From Epibacterium ulvae (lineage in GTDB: Bacteria > Pseudomonadota > Alphaproteobacteria > Rhodobacterales > Rhodobacteraceae), in NCBI RefSeq assembly GCF_900102795.1, contig NZ_FMWG01000009.1:62001-126000 (forward strand): a stretch of 64,000 bases of DNA. The letters are read 5' to 3'. The notes under the pieces are model-generated. The model did no database searches. It saw nothing but the letters and a program-made list of their open reading frames with translations, and had not been told where the DNA came from. The position numbers and the translations under genes were made by a program. Positions 19,150-27,361 of this stretch are shown piece after piece. Each line of letters opens with the position of its first letter. Position 1 is the stretch's first letter.

Positions 19150-20022
19150 ATGTTCAAAGGCTCTATGCCAGCCCTCGTCACCCCGTTTCGCAACGGTGAG
19201 CTGGATCTTGATGCGCTCAAACACTTGGTCGAGTGGCAAATCGGTGAAGGTTCTACAGCGCTGGTGCCTGTCGGGACCACAGGCGAAAGCCCCACATTGT
19301 CGTTGGAAGAACACGAAACCGTTGTTGAGGAAGTGGTTAAAGCTGCTGCTGGCCGTGTTCCCGTTATTGCCGGTGCAGGGTCGAACAACACTGTGGATGC
19401 GATCCGCTTGGTGGAATTTGCGGCTAAAGCGGGTGCCGATGCGGCTTTGGTTGTGACGCCCTACTATAATAAACCCACACAGCGTGGCATGTTGGCGCAT
19501 TATAAAGCGTTGCACGATTGCGCGGATCTGCCGATTGTCATCTATAATATTCCTGGCCGTTCGATTGTTGATATGTCACCCGCGACTATGGGTGAACTGG
19601 CTAAACTTCCACGTATCATCGGTGTTAAAGATGCGACCGGTGATATCGCTCGTGTCAGCCAACAGCGTGCCACCTGCGGTGCAGACTTTATGCAGCTTTC
19701 CGGCGAAGATGCTTCGGCGCTGGGGTTCAATGCGCATGGTGGCGTAGGCTGTATCTCGGTTACGGCTAACGTCGCACCGCGTCTGTGTGCAGAATTCCAA
19801 GCCGCGACCTTGGCAGGTGATTATGCAAAGGCGCTGGAATATCAGGATCGCCTGATGCCGCTGCATGAAGCAATCTTTACAGAACCTGGTGTGGCTGGAG
19901 CGAAATATGCGTTGTCCAAATTGGGTCTGTGCAGTGATGAAGTGCGCTTGCCTTTGACGGGTCTAGAAGACAGCACCAAAGCAGCGCTGGATGCAGCGAT
20001 GAAACATGCAGGGCTGCTCTAA
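19150..20022 (+). CDS. dapA: 4-hydroxy-tetrahydrodipicolinate synthase
   Basis: The 290-residue TIM-barrel aldolase condenses pyruvate with aspartate semialdehyde in the lysine/diaminopimelate pathway. Visible signatures: [15 protein letters not shown], the [14 protein letters not shown] loop, the catalytic Tyr in [12 protein letters not shown], and the Schiff-base lysine in [11 protein letters not shown]. The start follows an ATAGGAGCG site. It is divergent from slt (126-bp gap), so murein precursor synthesis and turnover genes sit side by side. An intrinsic terminator follows. Confidence 0.97.
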   Translation: MFKGSMPALVTPFRNGELDLDALKHLVEWQIGEGSTALVPVGTTGESPTLSLEEHETVVEEVVKAAAGRVPVIAGAGSNNTVDAIRLVEFAAKAGADAALVVTPYYNKPTQRGMLAHYKALHDCADLPIVIYNIPGRSIVDMSPATMGELAKLPRIIGVKDATGDIARVSQQRATCGADFMQLSGEDASALGFNAHGGVGCISVTANVAPRLCAEFQAATLAGDYAKALEYQDRLMPLHEAIFTEPGVAGAKYALSKLGLCSDEVRLPLTGLEDSTKAALDAAMKHAGLL

Positions 20023-20050
20023 GCAGTTCTCTGTTCAGTAAGAACAGAAA

Positions 20051-20083
20051 AAAGGCGGCCTCAGTCCTTTGAGTGCCGCCTTT
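20051..20083. terminator. Bidirectional terminator between dapA and soeC
   Basis: A 9-bp perfect stem AAAGGCGGC/GCCGCCTTT (20051-20059 / 20075-20083), with an internal CTCA/TGAG pairing in the loop, lies between the convergent dapA and soeC genes. T-runs are encoded at both ends (TTTCC on plus, TTTTTTCTG on minus). Confidence 0.85.
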
Positions 20084-20127
20084 CCTATGTAGAAGAGTAG
20101 AGAGGCCGAACGGCCCCTCAGCACTGC

Positions 20128-21015
20128 TTAGCGTTTGCCGTAATAAAGGCCGACCACATGTTCAGCTTCGGCAAAGAACAACCAGCGTGAGCAGGCCACG
20201 CCAGCAAGGTGGCTTAGCACTGCGATTGCGGCCATCATATGTTTCAGGCCTGTGGACTCAGGCTGAGCGAGCAACAGCAGCAAAGGCAGTGCAAACGCTA
20301 GGCCAAACCCAATCACACGCAGTTTCAGCGCATGTTTACGACCGACTTCGTGAACGAATTCACGCAATAGGTAGTTGCTTCCAGTGTGCGGAGGCTCAAA
20401 CGCGCGCACAGACCCGCGCTCGCCTAAGCCAGTTGCGCTGCCAACGGTTGATCCTGCTTCACCAAATGCGCGGTCGCCGACATACCATGTGAGCAACTGA
20501 ATAATCGCAGCAATCAGCAACAGCGGTTTTGCAACACCGACTTGCCCTGCCATCAGAGCACCACCCGCAAGGCTGAAGCTTAGGAACATCGCGCAGGTCC
20601 AAGCAGAATTCCAACGTGGGATGGATTTAAGCTGGGCGTAGATCATTGAGGTCGTGAACACAGTCATCAGGGAAAGAGCCGCGCCGATGAGACCAAGGAA
20701 ACGCCATTGTGCGCCAAGGAAAACCGCGCCAAAGGCAAACAAGCCCATTATGAGCAATGCGCCAACAGCACAGCAGCCTTCGCGGCTCAACCAGCTGGAG
20801 CGCCACTGTGAAAAGGCCTTCATCGCGCGTTCGGGATGACCAAGGTGAAAGGTGGAGGCCAAGAGGCCGCCAACCGCCATGCCATAGGCAAGGACAAAGA
20901 ACACCAGTGCTGTCAGGCCAGTAACATCAGGAAGGCCGAGGCCAAGATAGGTCAGCAGGCCAAAGCCCAGACCAGACAGGGTGGTAAAGATGATAACGGA
21001 TGGTGCCGGATGCAT
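20128..21015 (-). CDS. soeC: SoeC, membrane anchor subunit of sulfite dehydrogenase
   Basis: The 295-residue protein has about eight hydrophobic helices and the DmsC-family layout (N-terminal MHPAPSVIIFTTLSGLGFGL; STFHLGHPERAMKAFSQWRSSWLSRE, a conserved DmsC-type loop). In SoeABC it anchors the molybdo- and iron-sulfur subunits on the cytoplasmic face of the membrane and passes electrons from sulfite to the quinone pool. Its ATG overlaps the TAA of soeB by one base (TAATG). It is the last gene of the xsc-to-soeC run and ends at a strong terminator. Confidence 0.9.
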   Translation of the reverse strand: MHPAPSVIIFTTLSGLGFGLLTYLGLGLPDVTGLTALVFFVLAYGMAVGGLLASTFHLGHPERAMKAFSQWRSSWLSREGCCAVGALLIMGLFAFGAVFLGAQWRFLGLIGAALSLMTVFTTSMIYAQLKSIPRWNSAWTCAMFLSFSLAGGALMAGQVGVAKPLLLIAAIIQLLTWYVGDRAFGEAGSTVGSATGLGERGSVRAFEPPHTGSNYLLREFVHEVGRKHALKLRVIGFGLAFALPLLLLLAQPESTGLKHMMAAIAVLSHLAGVACSRWLFFAEAEHVVGLYYGKR

Positions 21016-21779
21016 TAGTTCGCGCCTCCAGGAAGTTTATCAAGCGCCTTGTCCAGCCAGCCCATAAAGCCTTTCGGCTCTTCTGCGACCGGTGCTAGGA
21101 ACGGGGCAAGTACGTCAATGTCACCAGCTAGCTCATCTTTGGGACGAGGAGGCAGGTATTTGTTGACAGGTTTGGTACCTTGCTCAGGCATCAGATCCAT
21201 GCCGCCACGCTCGGCGACCAGTTTTGAAACATCGCTGTTTTCATCCCCAAGGTCGCCAAAGTGACGTGCGCCGGCGGGGCAGGTACGCACACACGACGGG
21301 ATACGATCCTCTTCAGGCAGGTTTTCATTGTAGATCCGGTCAACGCAGAGCGTGCATTTCTTCATGACACCCGCGGCTTGATCCAGTTCACGTGCGCCAT
21401 AAGGGCAGGACCATGCGCAAAGGCCACAGCCGATGCAGTTGTCTTCATTGACCAGTACGATGCCATCTTCGACACGTTTATAGCTTGCACCCGTGGGGCA
21501 AACGGTGACGCAGGGCGCGTCTTCGCAGTGTAGACAGGACTTTGGGAAGTGAATCAGCTGCGCTGCGCCCTGTTCTGGTTGCACTTCAAAAGAGTGCACC
21601 CGGTTCAGGAATGTCCCAGATGGATCACCGCCATATGCGTTTTGATCTGAAAGCGGCACACCGTAGTTTTCAGTGTTCCAGCCTTTACAGGAAATTACGC
21701 AGGCGTGGCAGCCTACACAGGTGTCCAGGTCGATGACCAGACCCATCTTGCGATCTGTCAATTTAGGGAGATCGGTCAT
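21015..21779 (-). CDS. soeB: SoeB, iron-sulfur subunit of sulfite dehydrogenase
   Basis: From the ATG at 21779 the protein has 254 residues and ferredoxin-type Cys motifs for four 4Fe-4S clusters: CVGCHACVISCK, CLHCEDAPCVTVCP, CIGCGLCAWSCP and CTLC followed by CVRTCP. This is the DmsB/PsrB-type electron wire of CISM molybdoenzymes. It carries electrons from the SoeA cofactor to the SoeC membrane subunit in the cytoplasm. The chosen start overlaps the TGA of the upstream small gene (ATGA) and has GGAGGG 7 nt upstream. A methionine five codons earlier is inside that ribosome site and was rejected. Confidence 0.93.
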   Translation of the reverse strand: MTDLPKLTDRKMGLVIDLDTCVGCHACVISCKGWNTENYGVPLSDQNAYGGDPSGTFLNRVHSFEVQPEQGAAQLIHFPKSCLHCEDAPCVTVCPTGASYKRVEDGIVLVNEDNCIGCGLCAWSCPYGARELDQAAGVMKKCTLCVDRIYNENLPEEDRIPSCVRTCPAGARHFGDLGDENSDVSKLVAERGGMDLMPEQGTKPVNKYLPPRPKDELAGDIDVLAPFLAPVAEEPKGFMGWLDKALDKLPGGAN

Positions 21780-22342
21780 TGCAGGACCCTCCATTTTGGG
21801 TCTCTAATCGCCCAGAAAAAACGTAAATTCTCGTCGATAGGGGCGGAATAGACCCCCTCGACCTCTGCGAGAGTGCCCGCCAGCTTTGCCAGATGCCAAG
21901 CATCGTCCAATGAGCACCAAACAGGCTGCGACATCAAAACCTGATGGTTGTTGGCGTCACCATAGTCATAACAATGTGACGCAACCTCTGTGCGCGCAGG
22001 ATCCAGATGCGGATTGGCCCAGGCCCAGAGCAACTCCTGTCGAGGTTCGAACCAGCTGCCGATGTAGGATAATGGGGTTTCCACAATGCCGCCGTCCGGG
22101 AAACGAAACTCAAGCATGCCAACGTCATCGTCGTATCCCCAAGTGCCCAGACCATTTCCGATGCCAAAGTCGCGGGTCAGATCGTTCATCTTTTGATCCA
22201 TCTGCGTGCAGGCCCGTTGGATCTGCGCATCGAGATCGGGATCCGTCACAGCGTGGCGCGCGTCGCAGTTGTCACAGGTGATTTCAAAGTTGAATATGGG
22301 CGGCTGCTTAGGAGGCTCCGTATGTCTGAAAGGCCAGATCAT
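21776..22342 (-). CDS. Uncharacterised protein encoded between soeA and soeB
   Basis: This 188-residue protein starts at an ATG that overlaps the soeA stop (ATGA), and its own stop overlaps the soeB start (ATGA), so it is translationally locked into the sulfite dehydrogenase operon. It has no signal peptide or membrane helix. Near the N-terminus a CDNC pair (ITCDNCDARHAVTD) could bind metal but lacks a clear second pair. The middle has TWGYDDDVGMLEFRF and WFEPRQELLWAWANP, which recalls uncharacterised DUF6882-like sequences from memory only. A molybdoenzyme chaperone would be expected in a CISM operon, but no TorD/NarJ motif is seen. The upstream frame to 22474 was excluded as soeA antisense-phase sequence. 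Function unknown. Confidence 0.85.
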   Translation of the reverse strand: MIWPFRHTEPPKQPPIFNFEITCDNCDARHAVTDPDLDAQIQRACTQMDQKMNDLTRDFGIGNGLGTWGYDDDVGMLEFRFPDGGIVETPLSYIGSWFEPRQELLWAWANPHLDPARTEVASHCYDYGDANNHQVLMSQPVWCSLDDAWHLAKLAGTLAEVEGVYSAPIDENLRFFWAIRDPKWRVLQ

Positions 22343-25176
22343 TTGCCCACCTTCCATTCCAGATCCTTTGGACCCGTGCCCACAGGCGATTTGATTGGCG
22401 GCAGCGCAGGTTGGCTTTCGGCCAGATCTGCAGGGGCTGCGGCTTTCTCCATTTTTACTTTTAGGTCGAACCATGCGGCCTGACCGGTGATTGGATCAGA
22501 GTTGGCCCAACGTAGGCCATCACCTTTAGCGGGCAAGAGTTCATGGATCAGGTGGTTCAACAGGAATCCTTTTGTGGCTTCAGGTGCATCTTCCTCAAGC
22601 GCCCAGGCACCTTTGCGTTTGCCGATTGCATTCCAGGTCCAGACGGTGTTGTCGTTCAAGGCCGCCATTTCCATCACCGGCACGGTGATTTCCCCGTGTG
22701 GTGACGTGACTTTGGCCCAGTCGCCGTCTTCCAGCCCATTTTCGCGCATCAACTTTGTTGGCACATACAACGGGTTGCGGCCATGCAGTTGACGCAACCA
22801 CGCGTTTTGAGTGCCCCATGAGTGGTACATCGCCATCGGACGCTGGGTCAGTGCGTTGATGGTGAAGCCGTCATTGCCGTGTTGGTCTGTCTCATACCAG
22901 ATTGGCATGGGGTCCATGGTCTCTTGAACGCGTTCCCGCAGGTGTTCTGGTGGCTGGCGCTCTCCATGGCCTTCAGCCGCAAGCTGGAACTTGCGCATGG
23001 GTTCTGAATACAGTTGGAACAGGTAGGGGGTTGGTGCGTCAAACAGCCCCATGTCCACGGCCCAGTTCTGGTAGGCCATGTTCCATGGCTTATAGTAAGA
23101 AGCCTCCTCCGGGATGTGGCTGACAAAGAAACCGCCGTTTTCGATATATTGATCGATCTGGTTCGGGTTCACTTCGCCACGGCCGACTTTGCTGCCATCC
23201 GTGCCACGGAAGCCTGCCAAGGGGCCAATGCCGGGTTTACGCTCGTGATTGACGATATAGTCAGCGTAATCTTCATATTTGGCGCTGCCGTCTTCATTGA
23301 CAAAACCGGGCATGCCAAGGCGATTTGCCAAATGCACCAGCGTGCTTTGGAAACCGCGCACCTCGCGGTCAGGTTCAATCACCGGCCAGCGGATCGCATC
23401 AGCGGCACCGTCAGCTTCGCAGATTGGACGGTCCAATAGCGAGATACAGTCGTGGCGTTCCAGATAGGTAGTATCCGGCAAGATCAGGTCCGCATAGGCA
23501 ACCATTTCTGAGGAATACGCATCTGAATAGATGATATTGGGGATTTTATAATCGCCGTTTTCATCCTTATCGGTCAGCATATCGATCACGCCACGCGTGT
23601 TCATGGATGAGTTCCATGACATGTTGGCCATGTACATGAACAGCGTATCTATCTTGTAGGGATTGCCCGCGTGCGCGTTGGAAATCACCATATGCATCAG
23701 CCCGTGGCTGGACATCGGGTTTTCCCAAGTGAAGGCTTTGTCAATGCGGATTGGAGAACCATCGTCTTTTAGCATTAGGTCTTCAGGACCATGCACAAAA
23801 CCCAGATGTGGACCATCCAACGGTGCATTGCACGTTACCTTGCCGTGAGGCTTGGGGTGGGCTTCTGGTGGTTTTGGATAAGGTGGCTTAAAGCGGAACC
23901 CACCGGGAACCTCGACTGTTCCCAACAGGATTTGCAGAACGTGAAGGGCACGGCAGGTCTGGAACCCATTTGCGTGTGCCGAAACACCGCGCATTGAGTG
24001 GAACGACACCGGACGGCCAATCATCTTAGAATGTGTTTCGCCGCGGAAGTCGGTCCATTCCTGATCCAGCTCAAAGGCTTCATCAAAGGCAACGCGAGCA
24101 ATCTCAGCCGCAATGTTACGAATGCGCTTTGCAGTCAGACCGCAACGCTCGGCCACGGCTTCAGGGGCGTATTCATCTGACAGGTAGCGCTCGGCCATCA
24201 GGTGGAACACTGGGCGATGAGTTACGCCATCTACCTCATGCGTCGCAGACAGATCGGGACGCACGCCGGGTTTATCGAACGCCGTCAGTTCACCTGTGTT
24301 GCGATCTTTGACCAGTGGTTTGCCATCACTGTCGCGCAAGAACAGGCCTTTGGTTGGGCCCCCAGAAGCATCCACAAGAACGGGTGCGTTTGTATAGCGG
24401 CTAAGGTAATCGAGATCGATCTTACCTGCCTTCATCAATACATGTACGATGGACAAGATAAACAGGCCGTCGGTGCCGGGTGTGATGCCGACCCAATCAT
24501 CTGCAACTGCATTATAGCCAGAGCGAATTGGGTTTACGCCAATAACACGCGCGCCGCGCGCTTTGATTTTGCCGATGCCCATTTTGATAGGGTTACTGTC
24601 GTGATCTTCGGCAACGCCAAACAACATGAACAGTTTCGTATGATCCCAATCAGGCTGACCAAATTCCCAGAACGCACCGCCCATGGTATAAATACCGCCA
24701 GCGGCCATATTGACCGAGCAGAAGCCGCCATGCGCTGCAAAGTTAGGGGTGCCAAAGTTTTGTGCCCAGAACCCGGTGAAGGATTGGGATTGATCACGAC
24801 CAGTAAAAAAAGCGAGCTTTTCAGGGTTTTTCTCGCGAATTGGCTTGAGCAAGCCGACCGCGATATCCAGCGCTTCGTCCCAAGAGATTTCTTCAAACTC
24901 ACCCGATCCACGTGGGCCGACGCGTTTTAGAGGCGCGCGCAGGCGGGAGGGAGCATTAACTTGCATAATGCCCGCGGACCCTTTGGCGCAGAGAACCCCC
25001 TTGTTTACAGGATGGTCTCTGTTGCCTTCAATGTAGGCGACTTTTTTTTCGCCATTTTCATCGGTTTTCATGTGCACGTTGATGCCGCATCGGCAGGCAC
25101 ACATATAACAGGTCGTTTTTCGGATCTCGTCAGAGACCTTAGGCGATGTATCGATCTTGGGTTGCTGGAATGTCAT
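22339..25176 (-). CDS. soeA: SoeA, molybdopterin subunit of cytoplasmic sulfite dehydrogenase
   Basis: The 945-residue protein is a DMSO-reductase-family bis-MGD oxidoreductase. An N-terminal 4Fe-4S motif (Cys23, Cys26, Cys30, Cys63; CYMCACRCG ... GVLCAKG) is followed by the long molybdopterin domain (FFTGRDQSQSFTGFWAQNF, FCSVNMAAGG, MLFGVAEDHDSNP) and a C-terminal dinucleotide-binding domain (AMYHSWGTQNAWLRQLHGRN). No Tat signal precedes the cluster, so it acts in the cytoplasm, as known for SoeABC. Position directly downstream of xsc-pta marks its role: it oxidises the sulfite released by Xsc to sulfate. The start has an AGGGAG site. Its stop overlaps the next gene. Other CISM enzymes are possible by sequence alone. 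Confidence 0.93.
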   Translation of the reverse strand: MTFQQPKIDTSPKVSDEIRKTTCYMCACRCGINVHMKTDENGEKKVAYIEGNRDHPVNKGVLCAKGSAGIMQVNAPSRLRAPLKRVGPRGSGEFEEISWDEALDIAVGLLKPIREKNPEKLAFFTGRDQSQSFTGFWAQNFGTPNFAAHGGFCSVNMAAGGIYTMGGAFWEFGQPDWDHTKLFMLFGVAEDHDSNPIKMGIGKIKARGARVIGVNPIRSGYNAVADDWVGITPGTDGLFILSIVHVLMKAGKIDLDYLSRYTNAPVLVDASGGPTKGLFLRDSDGKPLVKDRNTGELTAFDKPGVRPDLSATHEVDGVTHRPVFHLMAERYLSDEYAPEAVAERCGLTAKRIRNIAAEIARVAFDEAFELDQEWTDFRGETHSKMIGRPVSFHSMRGVSAHANGFQTCRALHVLQILLGTVEVPGGFRFKPPYPKPPEAHPKPHGKVTCNAPLDGPHLGFVHGPEDLMLKDDGSPIRIDKAFTWENPMSSHGLMHMVISNAHAGNPYKIDTLFMYMANMSWNSSMNTRGVIDMLTDKDENGDYKIPNIIYSDAYSSEMVAYADLILPDTTYLERHDCISLLDRPICEADGAADAIRWPVIEPDREVRGFQSTLVHLANRLGMPGFVNEDGSAKYEDYADYIVNHERKPGIGPLAGFRGTDGSKVGRGEVNPNQIDQYIENGGFFVSHIPEEASYYKPWNMAYQNWAVDMGLFDAPTPYLFQLYSEPMRKFQLAAEGHGERQPPEHLRERVQETMDPMPIWYETDQHGNDGFTINALTQRPMAMYHSWGTQNAWLRQLHGRNPLYVPTKLMRENGLEDGDWAKVTSPHGEITVPVMEMAALNDNTVWTWNAIGKRKGAWALEEDAPEATKGFLLNHLIHELLPAKGDGLRWANSDPITGQAAWFDLKVKMEKAAAPADLAESQPALPPIKSPVGTGPKDLEWKVGK

Positions 25177-25201
25177 CTCGCTCCCTTTGGGTGATGTCTG
25201 T

Positions 25202-26242
25202 CTAGGTTAGGTAGAGTATCCCCACTAGGATGATCCCACCGATAAACAGGGTTTCTAGAATGATCAGGGCAATGGCGGCTCCTCCAACCGACAAGACCTG
25301 CTTTAGATTCGATTTCATGCCCACTGCCGCGATGGCAATCAGCAGGAACCAACGAGACCAACCGCTGAGAGTTTCCGCAACAAAAGCGGGGATCAGTCCG
25401 AATGAGTTGAGTGTGGCTAGGACCAGGAAACCAAGGACAAAGCTGGGAAGGAGTGGTGGACGCTTGCCATCTTCGTCAGTGGTTTCATGGAAACGGCGGA
25501 TGATCAGCGAGGCAAACAGAACGATCGGGGCCAGCATGGCCACGCGGAACAGTTTAACCAGAGTTGCTGTGTCACCGGTTTCTTCTGAAATAGAGAAGCC
25601 CGCACCAACAACCTGCGCCACGTCATGGATGGTACCGCCCAGGAACAGGCCACCGGCAAGTTCGTTCATTCCCATGTAGTTCACAAGGATGGGGTAGGCG
25701 ACCATTGCGATGGTTGATAGAACGGTCACGCCCATCACGGTAAAGATCAGGCGTTCCTCGGAACGTTCGTCTTTTGGCAGAATGGCGCTGATTGCCATGG
25801 CAGCAGATGCTCCACAGATGGCAACAGAACCAGCTGTCAAAAACGCGAAACGCCATTTGTGGCCAAGGAAACGGGCAATTGATAAGCCAAAGCCAATGGT
25901 CAGCAGCACGCTGACCACGACAAGTGCAATGAGCTCAATGCCCAATCCCATCATTAGGCCAAAAGAAATACGTACACCTAATAGTGCAACCCCAAGGCGC
26001 AGTAAGGTCTTTGCAGAAAAGCCAATACCAACCTTGGCTTTGTCGTCCTCGCTTAGAAAGCTGACTGCAATGCCCAATAATAATGCCAGCAACATGGCTG
26101 GCGTGTCGTAGTGTTCTGAAAGAAATTTAGCAGTGATTGCTACAATAACAGCAACCATAATCCCAGGAACCAACGCGCGCGTCTGCTCCATGAAACCGGT
26201 GAAACGGTGAGGCAATGAGATTCGGATATCTTGTTGTGTCAA
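25202..26242 (-). CDS. YeiH/UPF0324-type membrane protein, putative sulfate (or sulfite) exporter of taurine catabolism
   Basis: The 346-residue protein has about ten transmembrane helices and YeiH-family motifs: ALLLGIAVSFL, the glycine-rich AICGASAAMAISAI segment and FLGGTIHDVAQVVGAG. Members near C2-sulfonate genes have been named TauZ or SuyZ and proposed to export sulfate. The position between pta and soeA supports removal of the inorganic sulfur end product here. The start is a TTG at 26242 without a strong ribosome site, so the N-terminus is less certain. It is 25 nt from soeA and 76 nt from pta in one operon. Confidence 0.82.
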   Translation of the reverse strand: MTQQDIRISLPHRFTGFMEQTRALVPGIMVAVIVAITAKFLSEHYDTPAMLLALLLGIAVSFLSEDDKAKVGIGFSAKTLLRLGVALLGVRISFGLMMGLGIELIALVVVSVLLTIGFGLSIARFLGHKWRFAFLTAGSVAICGASAAMAISAILPKDERSEERLIFTVMGVTVLSTIAMVAYPILVNYMGMNELAGGLFLGGTIHDVAQVVGAGFSISEETGDTATLVKLFRVAMLAPIVLFASLIIRRFHETTDEDGKRPPLLPSFVLGFLVLATLNSFGLIPAFVAETLSGWSRWFLLIAIAAVGMKSNLKQVLSVGGAAIALIILETLFIGGIILVGILYLT

Positions 26243-26281
26243 TGGAATAATCTTCTGAATGGGGAGGTGAAGAGAACATTA

Positions 26282-26303
26282 CTCCTGTGATCAAGAACAG
26301 GAG
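26282..26303 (-). repeat. Intercistronic hairpin between pta and the exporter gene
   Basis: A perfect 7-bp inverted repeat (26282-26288 / 26297-26303, 8-nt loop) lies in the only sizeable gap (76 nt) inside the xsc-to-soeC run. It has no U-tract. It may stabilise the xsc-pta message or lower readthrough into the exporter and soe genes. Confidence 0.4.
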
Positions 26304-26318
26304 GGAGAGAGTATTTGC

Positions 26319-27326
26319 TTAGGAAGTTTGTGTTTGCAGAACGGTGACTGCGATCATTTGCGTCACATCTTCAGCACTGCAACCGCGCGACAGGTCGTTG
26401 GCAGGTTTGGCCAAGCCCTGCATGACAGGGCCAATAGCTGTATAGCCGCCAACGCGCTGGGTGATTTTATAACCAATGTTGCCTGCATCCAAATTTGGGA
26501 AAATCATAACATTGGCATTGCCTGCCACCGCAGAGTCAGGTGCTTTACGTGCGCCAACGGATGGGACAAAGGCTGCATCAAATTGCAATTCACCATCTGC
26601 TTCGACGTCAGGGGCGGCGTCTTTGAAAAGAGCCATGCCTTCAGTTACTTTGGTAACGGCTGCATGGCGGGCACTTCCCATGGTCGAGAAGGACAGAAAT
26701 GCGATCTTTGGATCGGTTTGTAGCAATGCTTTGCAGGATTTTGCAGACGCTTTTGCGATTTCTGAGAGTTCGTTTGGACTGGGGTCAATGACCAGTCCAC
26801 AATCAGAATAAAGCATTGCACGGGCGCCTTCTGGAGCGCCTTCAGGCGGATACATCAGGAAGAAGCTGGAAACCATCGCAGCATCTGGTGCCATACCGAT
26901 GACTTGGATGGCAGACCGCACGATGTCTCCTGTGGTGAGAACCGCACCACCAACTGTACCTGTTGCATGGCCAAGGCGCACGAGCATTGCCGCGTAAACA
27001 ACAGGGGTTTGAACGGCTTTTAAGGCCTTGTCTTCGTCAACACCTTTATGTTTGCGCAAAGCGTGGTACTCGGCGGCAAAACTTTCGGTGAGCTCTGAGG
27101 TCAGCGGATCATGGATCTGCATCGCGTCGTTTTCTGAACCGCCTTGATTGGCAAGTTCTGCGCGTACAGTTTCAGCATCTCCGACAAGAATAATATGGGC
27201 CAGTCCGGCCTTTTGAGCGGCAAGCGCCCCCGCAACAATACGGGGATCACTGCCTTCGCATAAAGAAATAACCGGTTGAGTGGACGGAGCGGATGCCTTC
27301 AGCACCTCTTGTGGTGTTTGTGTCAT
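26319..27326 (-). CDS. pta: Phosphate acetyltransferase
   Basis: The 335-residue enzyme is the short Pta type (PTA_PTB family without the DRTGG regulatory domain). It converts acetyl phosphate and CoA to acetyl-CoA. Visible signatures are ISLCEGSDPRIVAGA, TVGGAVLTTGDIVRSAIQVIG and NVMIFPNLDAGNIGYKITQR. It lies 35 nt downstream of xsc with a GGGAGAA ribosome site, so it takes up the acetyl phosphate produced there. This pairing of xsc with a dedicated pta is the standard C2-sulfonate layout in Rhodobacterales. Confidence 0.95.
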   Translation of the reverse strand: MTQTPQEVLKASAPSTQPVISLCEGSDPRIVAGALAAQKAGLAHIILVGDAETVRAELANQGGSENDAMQIHDPLTSELTESFAAEYHALRKHKGVDEDKALKAVQTPVVYAAMLVRLGHATGTVGGAVLTTGDIVRSAIQVIGMAPDAAMVSSFFLMYPPEGAPEGARAMLYSDCGLVIDPSPNELSEIAKASAKSCKALLQTDPKIAFLSFSTMGSARHAAVTKVTEGMALFKDAAPDVEADGELQFDAAFVPSVGARKAPDSAVAGNANVMIFPNLDAGNIGYKITQRVGGYTAIGPVMQGLAKPANDLSRGCSAEDVTQMIAVTVLQTQTS

Positions 27327-27361
27327 TCGTCCGTTCTCCCAGTCCGGTTATAATTTATGTT

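Noticed and set aside
19024-19515. N-terminal extension of the lytic transglycosylase frame
   Set aside because: It is antisense to dapA, which has full family conservation. A signal peptide begins exactly at the ATG at 19023.
20023-20127. smpB, which often follows dapA in relatives
   Set aside because: Only a terminator lies between dapA and soeC.
22343-22474. N-terminal extension of the soeA-soeB middle gene
   Set aside because: It lies wholly inside soeA in another phase. The ATGA overlap start at 22342 is typical of this operon.
24202-24930. 242-codon open frame on the plus strand inside soeA
   Set aside because: Antisense to a conserved molybdopterin domain. Its protein has no recognisable pattern.
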